Shown here piece by piece: positions 33,723 to 46,700 of a stretch of DNA of 64,000 bases (position 1 is its first letter; each line of letters starts with the position of its first letter). The notes below the pieces were generated by a model. The model saw only the letters and a program-made list of their open reading frames with translations, was not told where the DNA came from and did no database searches. The translations under genes and the position numbers were made by a program. The stretch spans positions 37,101,598-37,165,597 of the forward strand of contig NC_030385.2 of the NCBI RefSeq assembly GCF_001625215.2. Reading direction: 5' to 3'. Source of the stretch: Daucus carota subsp. sativus. Taxonomy: Eukaryota > Streptophyta > Magnoliopsida > Apiales > Apiaceae.

Positions 33723-36457
33723 ATGGATTTTCTCTTGTTGGAGAAGGCCCTGCTGGGCTTGTTTATTGCAACTATTGTAGCCATCACTATTTCTAAGCTG
33801 AGGGGGAAGAAGCTGAAGCTGCCTCCTGGGCCTCTACCAGTTCCTGTGTTTGGTAACTGGTTGCAAGTTGGGGATGATCTTAATCATAGGAACCTGGTGG
33901 ACTATGCCAAGAAGTTCGGTGAAGTGTTTCTCTTACGTATGGGACAGAGGAACCTGGTGGTTGTGTCTTCCCCTGACTTGGCTAAAGATGTGTTGCATAC
34001 TCAGGGTGTTGAGTTTGGATCACGCACTCGTAACGTTGTTTTCGATATCTTTACAGGTTTCTTACACAACACTTAATTTTATGGTTTTTCTAGTGTGTGA
34101 TCACTTTTTAGTTAGGTTGCAGATTTTAATTTTATTAAAGACCTGCGTGTACAAAAATCTTCACCAATTAAAATTTTTCACTTAAGCAGTGAGAAAGAAC
34201 CTTAATTTTATGAATTTATGTTTTTTGGTTATCTGTGATTAACCTATGATATAATTCAATGCTCCTTGTGAATTTTGTAATATGTTTGGTACACAGTGAT
34301 TCGGGTTAGAACAATTTATAAATGGGAACAGAGAGATTGATTTATATTTAATGATTTTTGAAATTGAATTGCATAGGCAAGGGACAAGATATGGTGTTCA
34401 CAGTGTATGGTGAGCATTGGAGGAAGATGAGGAGAATCATGACAGTTCCATTTTTCACCAACAAAGTTGTACAGCAGTACCGGTTCGGGTGGGAGGATGA
34501 GGCTGCCCGTGTTGTTGCTGATGTTAAGGCCAATCCGGAGGCGGCTACGAATGGGACTGTGTTGAGGAAGCGATTGCAGTTGCTCATGTATAACAATATG
34601 TACCGAATTATGTTTGATAGGAGGTTTGAGAGCGAAGATGATCCTTTGTTCTTGAAGCTTAAGGCATTGAATGGGGAGCGTAGTAGGCTTGCTCAGAGCT
34701 TTGATTACAATTACGGAGATTTTATCCCTATTCTTCGTCCTTTCTTGAGAGGCTATCTCAAACTCTGCCAGGAAATTAAGGACAAGAGGTTGAAGCTCTT
34801 TAAGGATTATTTCGTCGATGAGAGGAAGTAAGTTCTAGTAATTTACTATTACTGCACACACAACAATTTTCTTTTATATGTTAGTCATACAGCTTTGTTA
34901 CTGCTAGAATGTTAAGTCTAATTTACCTTACAATTATTGTTTTGGGCTTAAGCTGTATATAGAATATGTACTTCTTGAAATCATTCCCGCATATAGCCCT
35001 TCCTGTCGGAACTTGTCTCAGTATTCCACAACTTAAGTATGCCCTGGTGTTCAGTGTTCACTCCTCATTATGAAACTGCAAAATTTAGAATTTTAGGCAC
35101 CCACTGTCTCTCTAACAAGTCATTTAGAATACCAAAGATGTCTCTGTTTAGTCCGCAGATGATGCTTTTAGATAAAGGGGAGTAACCGCTCCAGATAAAA
35201 TTGGTTCAAATACTGTGTTGGGTCTAACTTGCTATGCTCTTGTGAATAATTTAGTGTCTGGAAATCAATTTTAGCAAGTTCTACTACAACTTCTGCCTTA
35301 CCATTCTTTACCAAATTATCGTAAATCTAATGTTTGTCTCTTTGTGAAAATGTTACAGGAAGTTTGAAAGCATTAAGAGAGTAGATAACAACAGCTTGAA
35401 GTGTGCCATGGATCACATCTTAGAAGCTCAGCAGAAAGGAGAGATCAACGAGGACAATGTCCTGTACATTGTTGAGAACATCAATGTTGCTGGTAAGTTT
35501 GCTTCTTTTGATATTAGAATTCTGTGTTTTCTCTTTGATGGTGTTTCCGAAAGAACTGGTTGATTTAGACAAGAAGTGCACACAAGGCAAAACAACACTT
35601 TACCCTCACTTATTCAAAGGTCGATGTTGTTACAAAAGCAGAGATGTACTTCCAATCCTATACAGTCAGAATATCATGATGAGCTATATGTATTTAAAAT
35701 ATTCCGTGTTTTAAGAGATTTTTACACATTGTCGACAACCCACTTGTTTACCACTTCAAGAAAGAAGCAACAGAGTTTCGTTATTTTTACTTGCATTATT
35801 TTGAAGCTATTCACTGATTTAATACTAATTAGTATCCATTCATTTTATACTATAACAGCAATTGAAACAACACTATGGTCAATTGAATGGGGAATTGCGG
35901 AACTAGTAAATCACCCTGAAATCCAGAAGAAGCTGAGGGATGAGATGGACTCCGTGCTTGGGGTTGGAGTGCAAATCTGTGAGCCAGACATCCACAAGCT
36001 CCCCTACCTTGAAGCTGTGATCAAAGAGACTCTTCGACTCAGAATGGCCATTCCTCTGTTAGTCCCTCACATGAACCTTCATGAAGCAAAGCTCGGGGGT
36101 TATGACATCCCGGCAGAGAGCAAAATCTTGGTGAATGCATGGTGGCTCGCCAACAATCCCGCTCAGTGGAAAAACCCGGAAGAGTTTAGGCCAGAGAGGT
36201 TCTTGGAAGAAGAAAGAAAAGTGGAGGCCAACGGAAATGATTTCAGGTACCTCCCATTCGGCGTTGGAAGGAGAAGCTGCCCTGGAATCATCCTTGCATT
36301 GCCTATTCTCGGTATCACAATCGGACGTTTGGTTCAGAATTTTGAGCTCTTGCCTCCTCCTGGACAGTCCAAGATCGACACAGCAGAGAAAGGAGGACAG
36401 TTCAGTCTACACATTTTGAAGCACTCCACCATTGTCTGCAAGCCAAGATCATTTTGA
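33723..36457 (+). CDS. C4H: Trans-cinnamate 4-monooxygenase (cinnamate 4-hydroxylase, CYP73A)
   Basis: ER-bound P450 that hydroxylates trans-cinnamate to p-coumarate, the second step of the phenylpropanoid pathway. Exons: 33723-34056, 34377-34827, 35359-35492 and 35859-36457. They total 1518 nt, 505 aa, the normal C4H length. An N-terminal membrane anchor is followed by the proline hinge ([14 protein letters not shown]). The substrate-site and I-helix region reads [13 protein letters not shown]. The ExxR motif is KETLRLR, the PERF motif is FRPERF, and the heme loop is [11 protein letters not shown]. An ATG at 33720 would add one Met; the second matches the family start. The last two exon sizes, 134 and 599 nt, are the usual C4H ones. 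The usual 785-nt first exon is here split 334 + 451 by an extra 320-bp intron after FDIFTG. Confidence 0.97.
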
Positions 36458-37423
36458 TGATATTTGTTTCTTCTCAAGTTTACTTTTCGATTGTCAAACT
36501 GGGTGGCCTTGTTTAACATTTTGCTACAACTTCTTAATAATTTGTGTTGTAAAAATCTATGAATTTCTAAAGTGGATGTTTAATTAAAGTTACAACTGTC
36601 TCTCTATCTCCTTCACTCTCAAGCACAAATTGTTTAATTCGAGTAGATCTTTAATTAAGTTTTTGACACTTTAAGCATATCTAGTGGCAACTAGTATATT
36701 ATTATGCGTTCTTTTCATGGAGTATATCTAGATATGTATGCCACGGAGAGCTGACAAGTTCAAAAGCTTTTTTTTTTTGCCTTTTCTTGTAGAGAATTAG
36801 ACTATTCTAAATATGCAATCTAAGAGAGAATTAAACTATTTTAATATGCATTCTAGAAACTTAAGTGTGTAATTAGTCACCAACTAGCTACTGATGGTTA
36901 AGACAATGACTAATCGTAAAGTAAGTATAATGCAACTGTACAAGTGGTTGGGGTTTGGTGAGTTGTCAACTACAAGTGAGGGTAAAGTTTTATCTGGATT
37001 GACAGAGTCCGCCTTTCGATATCATCCATCTATTTTGAGAAAATAAAATAGTAGAGTACATTATGTCCTGTATCGTGAGTAAGACTTAGACGGCTTAGAA
37101 TACACAGTTTTAAAAACTATCATTTCTTATACTGAAATTTCAATTTCGTTATGTTATGTGTATTCTCGTTTAAACATAATAAAAATGCGAGGAAAACGGT
37201 CATTTTATCAACATCTTCTTCCTCAAATCCAAATGATCATCTTCCTCTTAAATTCATACCACAATGAAAGTGGTATTTTATTAAGATAGCAAGTGATAAT
37301 TTTTGAAGTTGAGTATGACACAGACACTGAGTAAATTTCTAATTATAATAGGTACTAAACGTTTCTATTTGATTGAATACTTATCCCCTTATTCTAAAAT
37401 AATAATTACTTTAACATTTTATA
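36458..37423. other. C4H 3' flank, no gene seen
   Basis: This holds the C4H 3' UTR and AT-rich intergenic DNA. No further coding pattern was found. Confidence 0.4.
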
Positions 37424-37617
37424 TTCCCTACGTCCCAAAATACTTTTTGCACCCACATGATTCCACACATTATTTTTCAAAATTTCTTTTTCTGAATAAA
37501 AAAATAGATATTAAATTTTTATTCACAAAAAAAAAATTAGAAAAATAATGTATCGAAATATGTTTTATTTACATCTCAAGTTACGTCAAAGAGACGCTTA
37601 TTTTAGGACGTAGGGAG
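37424..37617. mobile_element. Stowaway-like MITE
   Basis: TTCCCTACGTCCCAAAATAC at the left is mirrored by ATTTTAGGACGTAGGGAG at the right, both beside TA; about 194 bp. Confidence 0.85.
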
Positions 37618-37757
37618 TATATAATTTCAGGTGAAAAACTATAATTAAAAACGATTTTTGATAAGAAAAAGTAGATAGATGAGAAACTGGTTGGCAAATT
37701 CAGAAAACTCTTTTTCGAATATTATTTTTAATTCAAAATTATTTTTATTATATTATT

Positions 37758-40700
37758 TTATATATTGTGCTCTATTATGGCCAATCTTATCCAGGCATCC
37801 AGAGTTCTAGTAAACGACAGATCATCATCTCCAGGGCCTTGGGTCAGCAAATCAAGTGATTCCTTGAGCTGGCTGCCTGCAATTTCCTGCAGAAACTTGC
37901 AAGTTCTCAGGGAACCAAGAGTTCAAGGGTTTTTAGACTTGGATCAGAAATTATTCTGCACTTGTGAGTTGTGACCCAGGATGAATATTATTATAATGTA
38001 TTAATTGCCATACTCGAAGTAAATTGGCAACAAGTTAAAAAAATATAGTGGTCACAAGTGTGGCGCACAAGTTTGATTGCTGGTATCATACTATTCTAAC
38101 ACAGTAATTGATCGACTAAATTTACTCTGCCTTCGCCATTCTAGCAGTTGCCCGGCAGGGAGGGAACATAATGTTTCTGCAGTAGATTTCTCGATAGATA
38201 AGCTCAACTCATGAGCAATAACAGCTGAAAGTGCTCTTCTTTAGCAACTGCATCAGTTTTCCTGGAAGAAAAATTTAGAGGTTAGCCCTTTGTTTCCGAA
38301 CATGTTTCTACCTTATTCCCTTGTTCCACACTAATCAGTAAGACAGAACATTCTAGATAACCATACTAGACATGCTATTTTCTGGTTGCTGCAAACTTAT
38401 TTCTAAAAAATATCATTAAGCATTTCGGCATTCAGGAAACATATCCAATAATTTCCTAAATATTGCTTGACCTCAATTCACAGACTAGAAGAAAAGAAAA
38501 TTAAGATTTCACAAAATTTACTCTCTCTTGAATAACTATTATGAAAACAAATACACAGAACAAAAACAGATTAGCCATTCTACCAGAAAAGTTACTTTCT
38601 CTTGAATAATAATGGTCGTTATTTTGCTGTTCTAACAGAAAAGTGTATATGTGAATCTATTGTCAAACCTAGTTTTGTTCTCACGGTGATAGCTGATAGG
38701 TTGGTAATGTAAATATATATGATTTGCGTGTCGAAGATAATTTGGAACATGTACATGCTTCAATAGAAGTCCCTTATCTATTATAAGTAAAGCAATGTGT
38801 ACCTTGTTCCCAATCCCCCAGTTGGATGCTTCCTTTAGCACATGCACAGACAGAAGTTGAATTGCAAAGCTTTCAAGCACCATCCCCTGCGAAGATGAAT
38901 CGGTGATGTTCTTTTTCTTCATACTCTCCATATTTCTCTCTTTGGGTACTGACTCTTCTATATCTGTGTATAAATGATAGAAGATACACTTAAAGTTGAA
39001 CCACAACCACAAAAGGATTAATAATCACACTCACTCCATATATACAAAGACTAATGCTCCGTTTGGTTGGAATGATAGAATGAAAGTGTGGATATCATTT
39101 ATAATAAAGTTTGTGCAGAAATTGACTGGAAAGGAGAATAAAGCAGATATAAATTATCAAAATGGTGGGTTTGACCTCTAGTTTAAATTGGTAGGAAAGA
39201 AAAAAAGGGGGAAGAAATGAAGATTTTGAATATTTATCCACAACATAGTATAAATTTCATTCCATTACTACCCAAGTTCATTCCTTCCAACCAAATGGAG
39301 CACAAGAGAACACAAAAGAAATATCAGAACAGTATCAACCTTCACATTTGTTTTGAGATAAATGAGTTTGGACATTCTTATGATAGCTGGAGACAGTATC
39401 ATCCTCCTTCCTAAAATAGAAAAAGACTTGTATATATCAAGCTTACGGGTCAAAATGATGATTTAAAATTGTAAAAGAGTCCAAATGTCAATGAAGCTTA
39501 CATTTGCCCCTCAAGATCACTCTCAGTACTGTCCGGTGCCTCCAAGATCTTAATTGATGATACATATTCTGCTTGTTCTGGAAAACATGTTTCTCTCAGA
39601 CACTCCATTTCTTGACTTTTATCTTTTCCAACATTAAAATGACTGCAACTATCTCCAGCATCCAAGTCATCCCCAGCATTTTTATTCTCTGAGGACAAAC
39701 AATTACTCCCATCACAAGCATCTTCGTGATGCTCAGGTTTGCCAGTACTGGGCTCTGAGAGTTCCAACTCATTTTGCCTATTTAGGCAATTTCTTTCACA
39801 CTGTGGAATCTCATCCCGACAAACAATACCCCTGACAGGATACCTAGTATTACCTCCTACACCAAATACTGGAGATGAAGTTGACTTGACTGACCTGGAG
39901 CTAGTTTTGGTGAGGAAACTGGTTTCACTAGAGTGCTTACAATTTTTAGGTTTGCAGCATTCCAGTTTCTCCAAGCAAAAGGGAGAACGTTTAGCTTGAA
40001 AATCACCACAAGGACTTTCAGAAAATGATGTGGCATCGACTTGTATTTCGGGGACCGAATCTACATTATAAAGATCTTCATTCCATTGCTGGAAACTTGA
40101 GGGCTGACTATCTTCAAAACCTGAAGTTTGGCAAAAAGATCCCAAACCTGAAATTTTACTGCCAGTAACATCTTCATCCTCAAACAGCCATTTCTCATGT
40201 GGACCTTTTCTTTTCTGGAAATTCGCTGTTGGTATTGGACAATTTTCTGATTCCTGCTTTTTGCAGTCTAATTCATGGCAATATCTATTCCTCCTAACTG
40301 GGCTGCGATATTCTGAGCCATGTGCTCTAGTTTTTTTTCCCAATAAATCAAACTGCGGGATACCACTTGATTTGTACCAACCTGCAAAGAAAATAAAATG
40401 GGGAGATTGTTGGAAAAATTCTACAGATTTGATTAGTTGTGTGTGTGTGTGTGTGTGTGTTGGGGGGGAGGGGGGGGGGGGGGGGGGGGTCATGAGAAGA
40501 TGCATACCTGAACTGGATGAGCAGAAATCTTCACTGTCGAAGTTTTTAAAAAGTTACACAAAAGAAATGAGATCAGCTCAAATGGCAAAAAAAATAATGA
40601 ATCATATATAACTATGGAATAAAGCAAGTCACAGAAATGTTCATGAAAACTATAACCTCAGAAAACTCAGATTCTCTCTTTCATCTTCACTTTCAAAGGA

Positions 40701-43700
40701 AGACCAAGCTGGTTGGTTGATTACCGATCTAACAGAAGTAGTTCTCTGCAGATTTGGAAACCTGAGACATACAAATTCCATGAGACAACGTTGAAGTTAC
40801 ACATAATACACTATTACACTCCACAGAAGTGATTTACCAGGTTCCTTTTGGATTAGTAAAGTCAGGATGATTTTCAGGTAGTTGGTGCTTGGCATAAGGA
40901 GTTATTGGATCTGATTAGTCAGGAAGAGAAGAGAATAAATGTCAGAAGAGGGATGTACCAAAGTTATCCAAATACTATAATTATTGTTAGTAAAATGATA
41001 ACTGATACAGTCATTACATGTATATGACATGTAATGGCGAAAAGTCACGTTATTTTCAGCTACTCCCAATCTCTAGATCTTAATAATAATTTTCACAAAC
41101 AATTTCAACACAGATGTAACATGCATACTGGGGATGTATGTAACAGAGCTTCACCCTAATTCAATTTAGGGATTCTTTTCTATGAATAAATTTAATTTAG
41201 GCATTTGACTTAATTGAGTGAAGCTAACAGATAAAATTACGCATGCACTCCCCTATCCCACTTCTAGTCACCCAAATTTTGACCCAGATCAAACCTCATA
41301 ATCAATTCATTCATTTAAAAAGGAAGAGGCAACTTTTCCTTTTTCATTTTTCTACTTTATTATTTGCCAAGTCACTGACTGGAAAAATAAAAATAAGGCT
41401 ATGGACATAGGAATAGACACAGCTAATGCAAAAGCCTTCTGCACTGATATGAACTTATATTTATATAGCAAGAAGAGATGCTACGATATTCTACAATATG
41501 CAAACTGCATACACTGACAGTTTCTTGCCTCAAGTGGAAAGAAATAGAAGGTACAAGAGACTTGTTATAAACACTGAAAGACCAATAGTCAGTTATCATC
41601 TTGTCACTTGTAAATGAAAGAGCAAAAATTTTGCAACATACTGGACCTGAGCTTTCTTTTTCATTTAATGAGGAGGGAGTCAGGTGTACCCTCACTTCAC
41701 CGGTGAGCTAACATTCTAAACAAGGATGTAAAGTAGAAAAAATATCACCCAAGGCTTCATACTTCCTAAGTTAGGTATAGATGTTTCCTTTTTGATATGC
41801 CAAATAATTTAGATGTTGCAACACTGTCTTTTTCTTTTTTACTAGAAAGTGAATTTTGCAACGGAGAAGATACAGAAATAACAAGAATTAGCAACTTAAA
41901 CACTAATTTATAAATTAGAAATCAAAAGTTTCAAGTTTTCTGAAAGAACGCACCGAAGTTATCGAATATATGCATTCCCCCTGTGCACCCCCTGTACATG
42001 AATAGCAGCTTCATCTAGACGTGAAAGTGCATACATTTAATAAAAGGCAAATAGGGCAGAATTACTAACAGATACCTGCTCGTATTTATGCTAGTGCCTT
42101 GAAATGCAAAGTCATTCTCTACATGATTTTCGAAATTGAAATAATCTGGAGAGTTTGAATTTCTTTGATAAGGCCGGGTCTTCCAAGATGATTGACACTT
42201 CCTCTTAAAAAGGAAGTCATTGTCTGGTAAGGTACAGCTCTCTGGCAATAAAGGGAATGGTAAATAATGTCTGTAAGAGCTAACGGCCAATTCAGAAATT
42301 GACTTAAAGTATCTGCAATATTGTTATTAGCTGTTGCTTAATCAACAAACAAGAATATGCGCTTAATACACAAATGAGTAATGACCACTATGACCATAGA
42401 GATTATAGGTTAGAAAAAAAATCATTATCTATGATCTAGCACCTAGTTTGGCCTTGAACATGAATGAGATACTAGAAGTTTTACTGACATTCAAGGTCAC
42501 TATTTTGATCATATTTTTGCAGGACAGAATTTGACACAGCAGGCTAGGTAAGTTGTGACACAGACATCACTCATGCAGAAGGCTTCACTTGTTCAATATT
42601 CTAAAACCAATAGAAATGAACTTTTATAATTCTCTGAGGAAGTAGAAATAGCTACAGGAGAAAATACATGACTTTATTTAACACATATTAATCAGTAGAA
42701 AGAAGTTTGAACTCTACCATCCCACATCTTATCATTTCCGTATTCATTGTTGAAGATGTATTCAGTTCCAACGATATTATTTGAATAGGAACCCTTATCG
42801 ATAATCTGTAAGCGCCCTTTGCCTGTCACTTTCTCGTGTTCAAAGTAACTAAAGGAATCCATCATTAAGCTTGAAGGTAACTTGCTTCCATGGTACGAAA
42901 TGTCATCATCTTCACCCATATAGTCCTGCATCTAAATCACAATAAACATGTAAAGAAAGCTTAAAAGAAGTAGCATAACCAGTCCGATAGGATATTATTA
43001 AGACAGCCAAATTGATTATAAGAAGATTAGCTTTTGCCTATATATCATTGGCTTTGTGTTTTATAATGTTCAACTGTAGAAATCATTAAAATCATGCATG
43101 CACCCAAGGCCGCTACATAAAACAGTAAAACAGAGTCCTGAGAATTAGTTATTTTACAGTTTATGTGATCTGGTGACAACACTGACATAAGAAAGGGTAC
43201 TTATATGTTCTTATATGGTATGCATTAGCTCCAGCTGATAAGTACATAAAAACTTAATGTAGATTCTACATAAGCTAGATGTATATATGCAAGTGCAAGA
43301 ATATTCCCAATAAAGTCAGTTAGTTACCATATAAGCAAGACAAATGAAAACAGTATGCCAAAAGAAACAACCAGTACACAGTCTTGAGAATTAATTATTT
43401 TACAGTTCATGTGATCAGTGATCTAGTGATAACACTGACATAAAAAAGGGTTCTTATATGTTCTAATATGTTACTCCCTCCGTCCCGGTGGGTAGTATGC
43501 GTTCACTGATTGCACGCAAAGTATAGTTTCATAATGTTTTTTTCAATTATTTTTTTTTTAATAAAAGTTCAAACATCAAACTTCTATTCAGTAAAAAAAA
43601 TATTACGGAACTATACTTTAAAGGAGCTTTGAAAAACGTGACAAAAAGTAACGTATACAATTGAATGGGACAGAGGGAGTATGCGTTAGCTCCAGCTGAT

Positions 43701-46700
43701 GAGTACATATAAACTTAATGCACAGTCCACATCAGTTAAATGTATATATCCAAGGGCAAGTATATCCCCATTAAAGTCAGGTAGCTGCCATATAAGCAGA
43801 TGAATAGAAACATGATGCTCAATGAAACAATTATTACACACACTCCATTTACCTGAGTACTAGAATCTTATAAGACCCCTTTACTCTATTGATATACAAA
43901 TGTGCAAGACCTAACTAACATCATCCTTTCACACAAAAGGGAATTCAATAATTATGATCATCCGGAGCCTAGAAGGACTATTTACAAGGAGCAAGCATCT
44001 GTTGGTCTCATAACTATTCGCATTATTCATAAGCTCTTTCCAAACTCTCCTACATTATCGCCTCTTCTACATGACAGATAATTACTTTTACATTAAAAAA
44101 AAAAAAATTCTAGTTGTAATATCGAATTTTTATTTCACTTAGTGCAATCCAGTTTCATTACTTCCCCAGAACTAGTCACATGTATACAAGTGAACTATTT
44201 TTCCAACCTTGCAATAATATTACGTTTTAGGTCTTACAACACTAAATAGCTTAAATCTAGTGCGACCCAATCAGGCAATAGTGATGAAATACCAAACACT
44301 AAAATTGTTTTGTAGATCAAACGTGTAAACATCACTGACCTGTTCAGTCCATCAAAAGATAAATTGTAGGACAATGGTAGCGCTACAGAAAAACCATTTA
44401 GAAAAGGAGGTTTTAGACAAAGCTTGCACTTCGCTGAATCATGAAAAAGGTTGAAATCATTCCTATTGACTTTCTTCTCTAATTATATTCTAAATCCCAA
44501 ACACCTCAATTTTAGATTGATATTTCTCTTGCAATTAACAATCACGTACATGGCTAGCAAAAGAAGAAAGAAGCAACTATAGCTATACTTGACTAGCATA
44601 GCTGTGATGGAAAGATCTGCTGAAAGTTTGAGACAGCATGGTGCAAACGTCATAAATCCTTTTTCAAATCCCAGTTATATATAAACTGGATATCTACACT
44701 GAAACATAAGATAACAGTGTTACAAATTCCAGAACTATATAGTATATATAATAGAATTTCATGTAATTTTTTATTAATATAACCCAGCTCTTGGTACTAG
44801 TAATTTTCTAAAATTATTTTTAAAAAAAAAATTTGAGTAAATTTTAGTGTAATGATCTCTCCACAAGGTTAACATCCTATCGTTATTTAAAACAATACTT
44901 ACTGAGACTCTTCTAAAGATAATAGAAAATTAAAGACTTTTGAGTTTCTAGCAGCAACATCAAAAATAAAGATTTATTTCTCTCGTGCAAAGTGCAGCTT
45001 TAACGTTTCCTAGAGTGTCTAGTGTTTGAGTAACATGCAAATAACACCCTTGCAAGATCATCCGTCATAGAAAAGTTTCCTAGTAATAAATGTTGCAACG
45101 AATTTGATGCATACTGAAAAGTAGCCACAGAATGGGGGGAGAAACTGTAATGTAAACAACGAATATTACATAGTACTCACCGCTTCTGCTCCAAAGTCAT
45201 CCTGCCTGCTCATAAAGTTTTTAGCTGAATGAGTATTTTCTGTAACTCTTGATGACAATGAGCAACCATAGGGGAAGTCTCTGCTACACAATATTTTTAG
45301 AAGATCTCATTGATACATGAATTTGAGGTTTTTCAGCTAATAAATTTAGATCACTGCAACTAACAACAAAAGTAATTTAGATCTTAGAGTGAACTTTGGG
45401 AGATCTATAGTTCGCATCAAATATATGTATTGTCACCTCTTTGTAGGTGTAATTTTATTGCTCAGATATTACAACAAATCGTTCTTGGTTCACTAATAAG
45501 AAGAGACGTACGTGTGTGTGTGTGTGTGTGAGTGCACTTCCTATTTTTTTTTCATTTTTCCCAAAAGTGCCCTGCCCCAGTAGGCAATAATTACAGTGTT
45601 GTATTGTGTATAATACTTCATTTTTGGTTCAGAAGCTTTGCAGAATCATTGAGTATACTTATTTTGAATAAACGTTACTTTTCTTCTCAGCATCATATAG
45701 TATGCGGTGATCTAATAAATATGTATCCAAACAAACCGGCTATCAGAGCCAATGTCAACCATTGGCCGTCGGGCATATTTTCACAATACCCATATCAACA
45801 GATGAAGCAACAGAAGCAAGACTTGGTAAGTTGTAATACACATTTCTAATATCTCCACATATTTACCTGATAGGCCGGTGTGGTGAATGAACCGGTGTTT
45901 CCATTCCAACTTTACCTAGACCTTAAACCAAAAAACAGAGTTAGAATCTCATCCGTTAAAACCACTTGCAAGCATCTACAGTATTTCTACAAAGATGAGA
46001 AAAGCACAAATATAACAATCTTATTATCATGTTTTCTAGAAATTACAATCAAACCAACTGGAAAAAAAAGTGCATAGTATGCTGTTGAAGGCAATCAGAA
46101 TCTAGAAGGCTAAGGCAATAATATTTAGAAACAAAGATTTTTTTTTTTATCAGAATTTTTTTCATTCAATACATAAGACCATCAGAATTTAGTTTAAGAA
46201 TATTTATTTTCTTTTTGTCATAAGGTAGTTTAAGAAATATTTATTCCACTTGTACTAAGTTATATCTGGATTCTGGCTCATGGTGAGAGCATGCAGCAGC
46301 GGTTCTAATAAGTTTAAAAATCTAACTGATTTAAAATCATAGAATGGGCTCTGCTTTAGGAAAAGTGCACTTCGATTAATTTTTTAAGATAGTCTCAGAA
46401 CCCTCAACACAGTCTCTGGAGGGACAAAAGCATCAAAGAAATCAACGATATGAAACTTTACCTTCGACGGAAAAAGCAACATGAGTTTCATGTAGCGAAT
46501 CTCCTTCTAAATTGCTATTAGGTCCATCATCACCAAGTAAATCAAGAACAGATAGCCCTGGGTAAAGAAACAAATTATTTATATAATACTTTCCTAGGAA
46601 TATTTGATACATATTTTACAAAACCAGTCATCAAATTTATGTAAAGAACCATACAGGGAAAAAAGAATTTCACTGATCAAAGTAACAACCAAGATAACAG

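Noticed and set aside
39739..39999. Plus-strand frame within the large exon 39502-40381
   Set aside because: Shadow of the long minus-strand coding exon, which is in phase with its neighbours.
41423..41695. Additional exon of the large minus-strand gene
   Set aside because: It could in principle repair the phase problem at 42076, but I found no splice-site pair there that gives a consistent frame.
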